Part shown: piece by piece, positions 62,230-64,000 of the stretch
How positions within the stretch are numbered: position 1 is the stretch's first letter
How the letters are laid out: each line of letters starts with the position of its first letter
Source: Takakia lepidozioides
Taxonomy: Eukaryota; Streptophyta; Takakiopsida; Takakiales; Takakiaceae
NCBI GenBank assembly: GCA_030704615.1
Contig: CM060734.1
Location: 29,528,042 to 29,592,041 of the forward strand
Direction of reading: 5' to 3'
Length of the DNA: 64,000 nucleotides
Notes under the pieces: model-generated
Told to the model about the DNA's origin: nothing
The model's input: only the letters and a program-made list of their open reading frames with translations
The model's database searches: none
Position numbers and translations under genes: made by a program

Positions 62230-63943
62230 ATCCGGCCAACTGCTCACCACCCCTAATGACATCCCGATTTGATTCCAAATGCTATACTACAAGCTCTCGA
62301 CCCTGTACTTCACCTCTTTCTCTTCAAATTTTTTAAACTTTGCTACCAACTCCGCCGGATCCCGCACATATGGAAGCATAGCCGCACCATTCTCCTCTTC
62401 AAGAAAGGCGACCCTACGGATCTTAGCAATTACAGACCCATTGCTCTTGCTAACACTATCTATAAACTATTTACCAACACCCTTACCAAGATGTTGTCCA
62501 ACTATGGTGAACACCACCGCATTCTTAGCAACCCGCAAGAAGGCTTCCATGCCACACGTAGCACTACCAGACAAATACAATATGTGTTATCCGCCCTAGA
62601 AGACGCCAAACTCACAAACAAGATATATATCTCATATATATCGACTTCAAAAATGCTTTCGGCTCTTTAGACCACCCGCGTCTACTCGCCATTATGACAG
62701 ACCTAGGCTACCCATCAGATGCTATACAACTCATCGGTAATATTTACACTAACAGCTCCACGGAATATACAGGCTCATATTATGGTTCCACCCCTCCCAT
62801 CCCAATTCTACGAGGCACTATCCAAGGCGACACCCTTAGTCCTTACCTCATTATCATCTTCCTTGAACCCTTGCTCAGATGGATTGCACGCGACAAACTT
62901 GGATACCAATACAAAACTTCTTCAAACGAAATTTCTGCTACCGCTTACGCGGATGACCTTGCCATCCTTGCGCACAAACCCCAACACCTCAACCGGCAAG
63001 TTGAAAAATTATCACGCTTTAACCAATGGTCTGGAATGGAACTAAGTCTTCATAAATGCGCCGTCACCGCGGCTACCCACCGCAGTAAGCTTACCAAATC
63101 TTCTATTGCGTCACACTGCAAACTATACATCCAATACCAGAACAAACCATTTCCCTTCCTAGGCCCTGATGAACCCTACACATACTTAGGTATTCAACTT
63201 GTCCCCTCGCTCACATGGAACGTACAGAAAATCGCTACACTCACCAAACTAACTAATTGAAGCTTAGCTCTCCTCAAAGCCCCCATAGCCATCAGGCCCA
63301 AACTCTCCCTCATAGAATCCGTCCTAAAACCACAGGTCCAATACTCATTCCATGCGGCTCCCTTCTCCCTCCCGGACATCATTCAAATCGACAGACAAAT
63401 CATCCAACTCACTAAGCGCATTTGTGGTCTCCCCACTAGCACTCACAATGCTCTCACTCAACTCCCCACGGACAGATATGGCATCGGTACTAGTCCCTTA
63501 ATAATGTCATACTCGCGCACTCTTGGCTCCCAACTACTCGAAGCCCTCAACGACCCGGGTCGTCTAGGTCTCATCTACCGTGGGCTACTCAAACACCTGG
63601 CCTCCAAGTATAATGGACTTCACTCACTACCTTTCCTCCACTCACAGTCTTGTCTCCATTCCCCTACCGCCCGCTCCCTATCATACTCCGCCAGTTGAAA
63701 ACCAGTGTGCAAACCGATCTCCCTGATTACCCCAAATCCATATCTCCCCTAGAACAGGCTTGGCATACTAGCTCTTTCCTCTCCCAATTCGAACGCAAAT
63801 TCCCCCGCCAAAAGATACTTATCCTTCAGGTGCGGCCCGAGGCTCTGTACCGAAATTTCCGTAATACCCGACCTGAAGGGCCCTACCCTATACTTCAGTT
63901 ATTTTATCTAGAGCGTGAAACTAGTGAGAAAATATCCAACTAA
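62230..63943 (+). pseudogene. LINE reverse transcriptase and C-terminal region
   Basis: The segment to 62670 holds LFKKGDPTDLSNYRPIAL. A 1-base shift near 62640 leads to DFKNAFGSLDHPRLLAIM, then LRGTIQGDTLSPYLIIIF and the catalytic ATAYADDLAILAH in 62694-63260, which ends at TGA 63258. The same frame carries on with protein-like sequence (LLKAPIAIRPKLSLIE), and a last segment ends at 63943. Confidence 0.85.
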
Positions 63944-64000
63944 ATTATGGATTTTTAGTACTTAAACTTAGCAAGTTGTTAAGTGAGGTGTCAAGGTAAT

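Larger units (their letters stand above)
58734..63943 (+). mobile_element. LINE-type non-LTR retrotransposon, C-rich, decayed, running to the window end
   Basis: From 5' to 3': a long Ser/Thr/Pro-rich frame (58734-59861); a frame with LLRCGDIHPNLGP (59764-60171), a motif found before the endonuclease in some non-LTR elements; an AP-type endonuclease (60724-61263); a linker; reverse transcriptase (62230-63260); and a C-terminal part (to 63943). The plus strand is strikingly C-rich and G-poor over about 5 kb. Frames are broken at many points. The 5' limit is not defined by any feature and could lie to either side of 58734. No tail was seen before the window end. Confidence 0.82.

Overview
This is nuclear DNA from a land plant and is dominated by transposable elements. 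Plant nuclear markers are Ty1/copia and Ty3/gypsy LTR retrotransposons primed by initiator-Met tRNA, a relic of a DYW-class pentatricopeptide (PPR) gene, a cytosolic ribosomal protein uS11 gene preceded by a telo-box, and small introns with canonical borders. Plentiful old non-LTR elements, tRNA-derived SINEs and a DNA-methyltransferase-bearing gypsy element fit a large-genome seed-free plant (fern, lycophyte or bryophyte) better than a flowering plant. That placement is inference.

Layout. 1-6552: Ty3/gypsy element (minus strand) inserted in one copy of a local direct repeat. 6553-8060: diverged direct repeats. 8061-9420: decayed multi-exon gene of unknown family. 11.5-16 kb: tandem repeats, a long inverted repeat with a SINE nested in one arm, and further SINEs. 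16.4-26.1 kb: the best host gene, a half-size ABCB (TAP-like) transporter; every exon junction from 18337 to the stop keeps phase. A 5'-truncated LINE and a SINE lie in its introns. 25.9-29.4 kb: the 3' end of that gene is the start of an old ~1.8 kb tandem duplication. 29.7-30.2 kb: PPR-DYW relic. 30340-35088: complete but decayed Ty1/copia element with 307-bp LTRs and a 5-bp target duplication. 36.8-39.1 kb: frameshifted hAT-like transposase. 39.1-40.1 kb: direct repeats, including a duplicated G-box segment, followed by a possible TOM5-like small ORF. 42.9-44.7 kb: six-exon uS11 gene with two lesions. 47.3-55.8 kb: degenerate gypsy-type element coding for gag, protease, a C5 cytosine DNA methyltransferase and a truncated reverse transcriptase. 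58.7-64 kb: C-rich LINE with endonuclease and reverse transcriptase, running to the window end.

The most notable item is the retrotransposon-encoded cytosine methyltransferase at about 49.1-50.55 kb. It keeps motif I, the catalytic PCQ, ENV and a partial motif VIII, and lies between protease and reverse transcriptase. Capture of DNMTs by retrotransposons has been reported for Symbiodinium dinoflagellates and the charophyte Klebsormidium; a land-plant copy would extend this. A second theme is decay: nearly all interior stops inspected in the LTR elements can be explained by single C-to-T changes on the coding strand (CGA, CAG or CAA to a stop), as expected for heavily methylated DNA.
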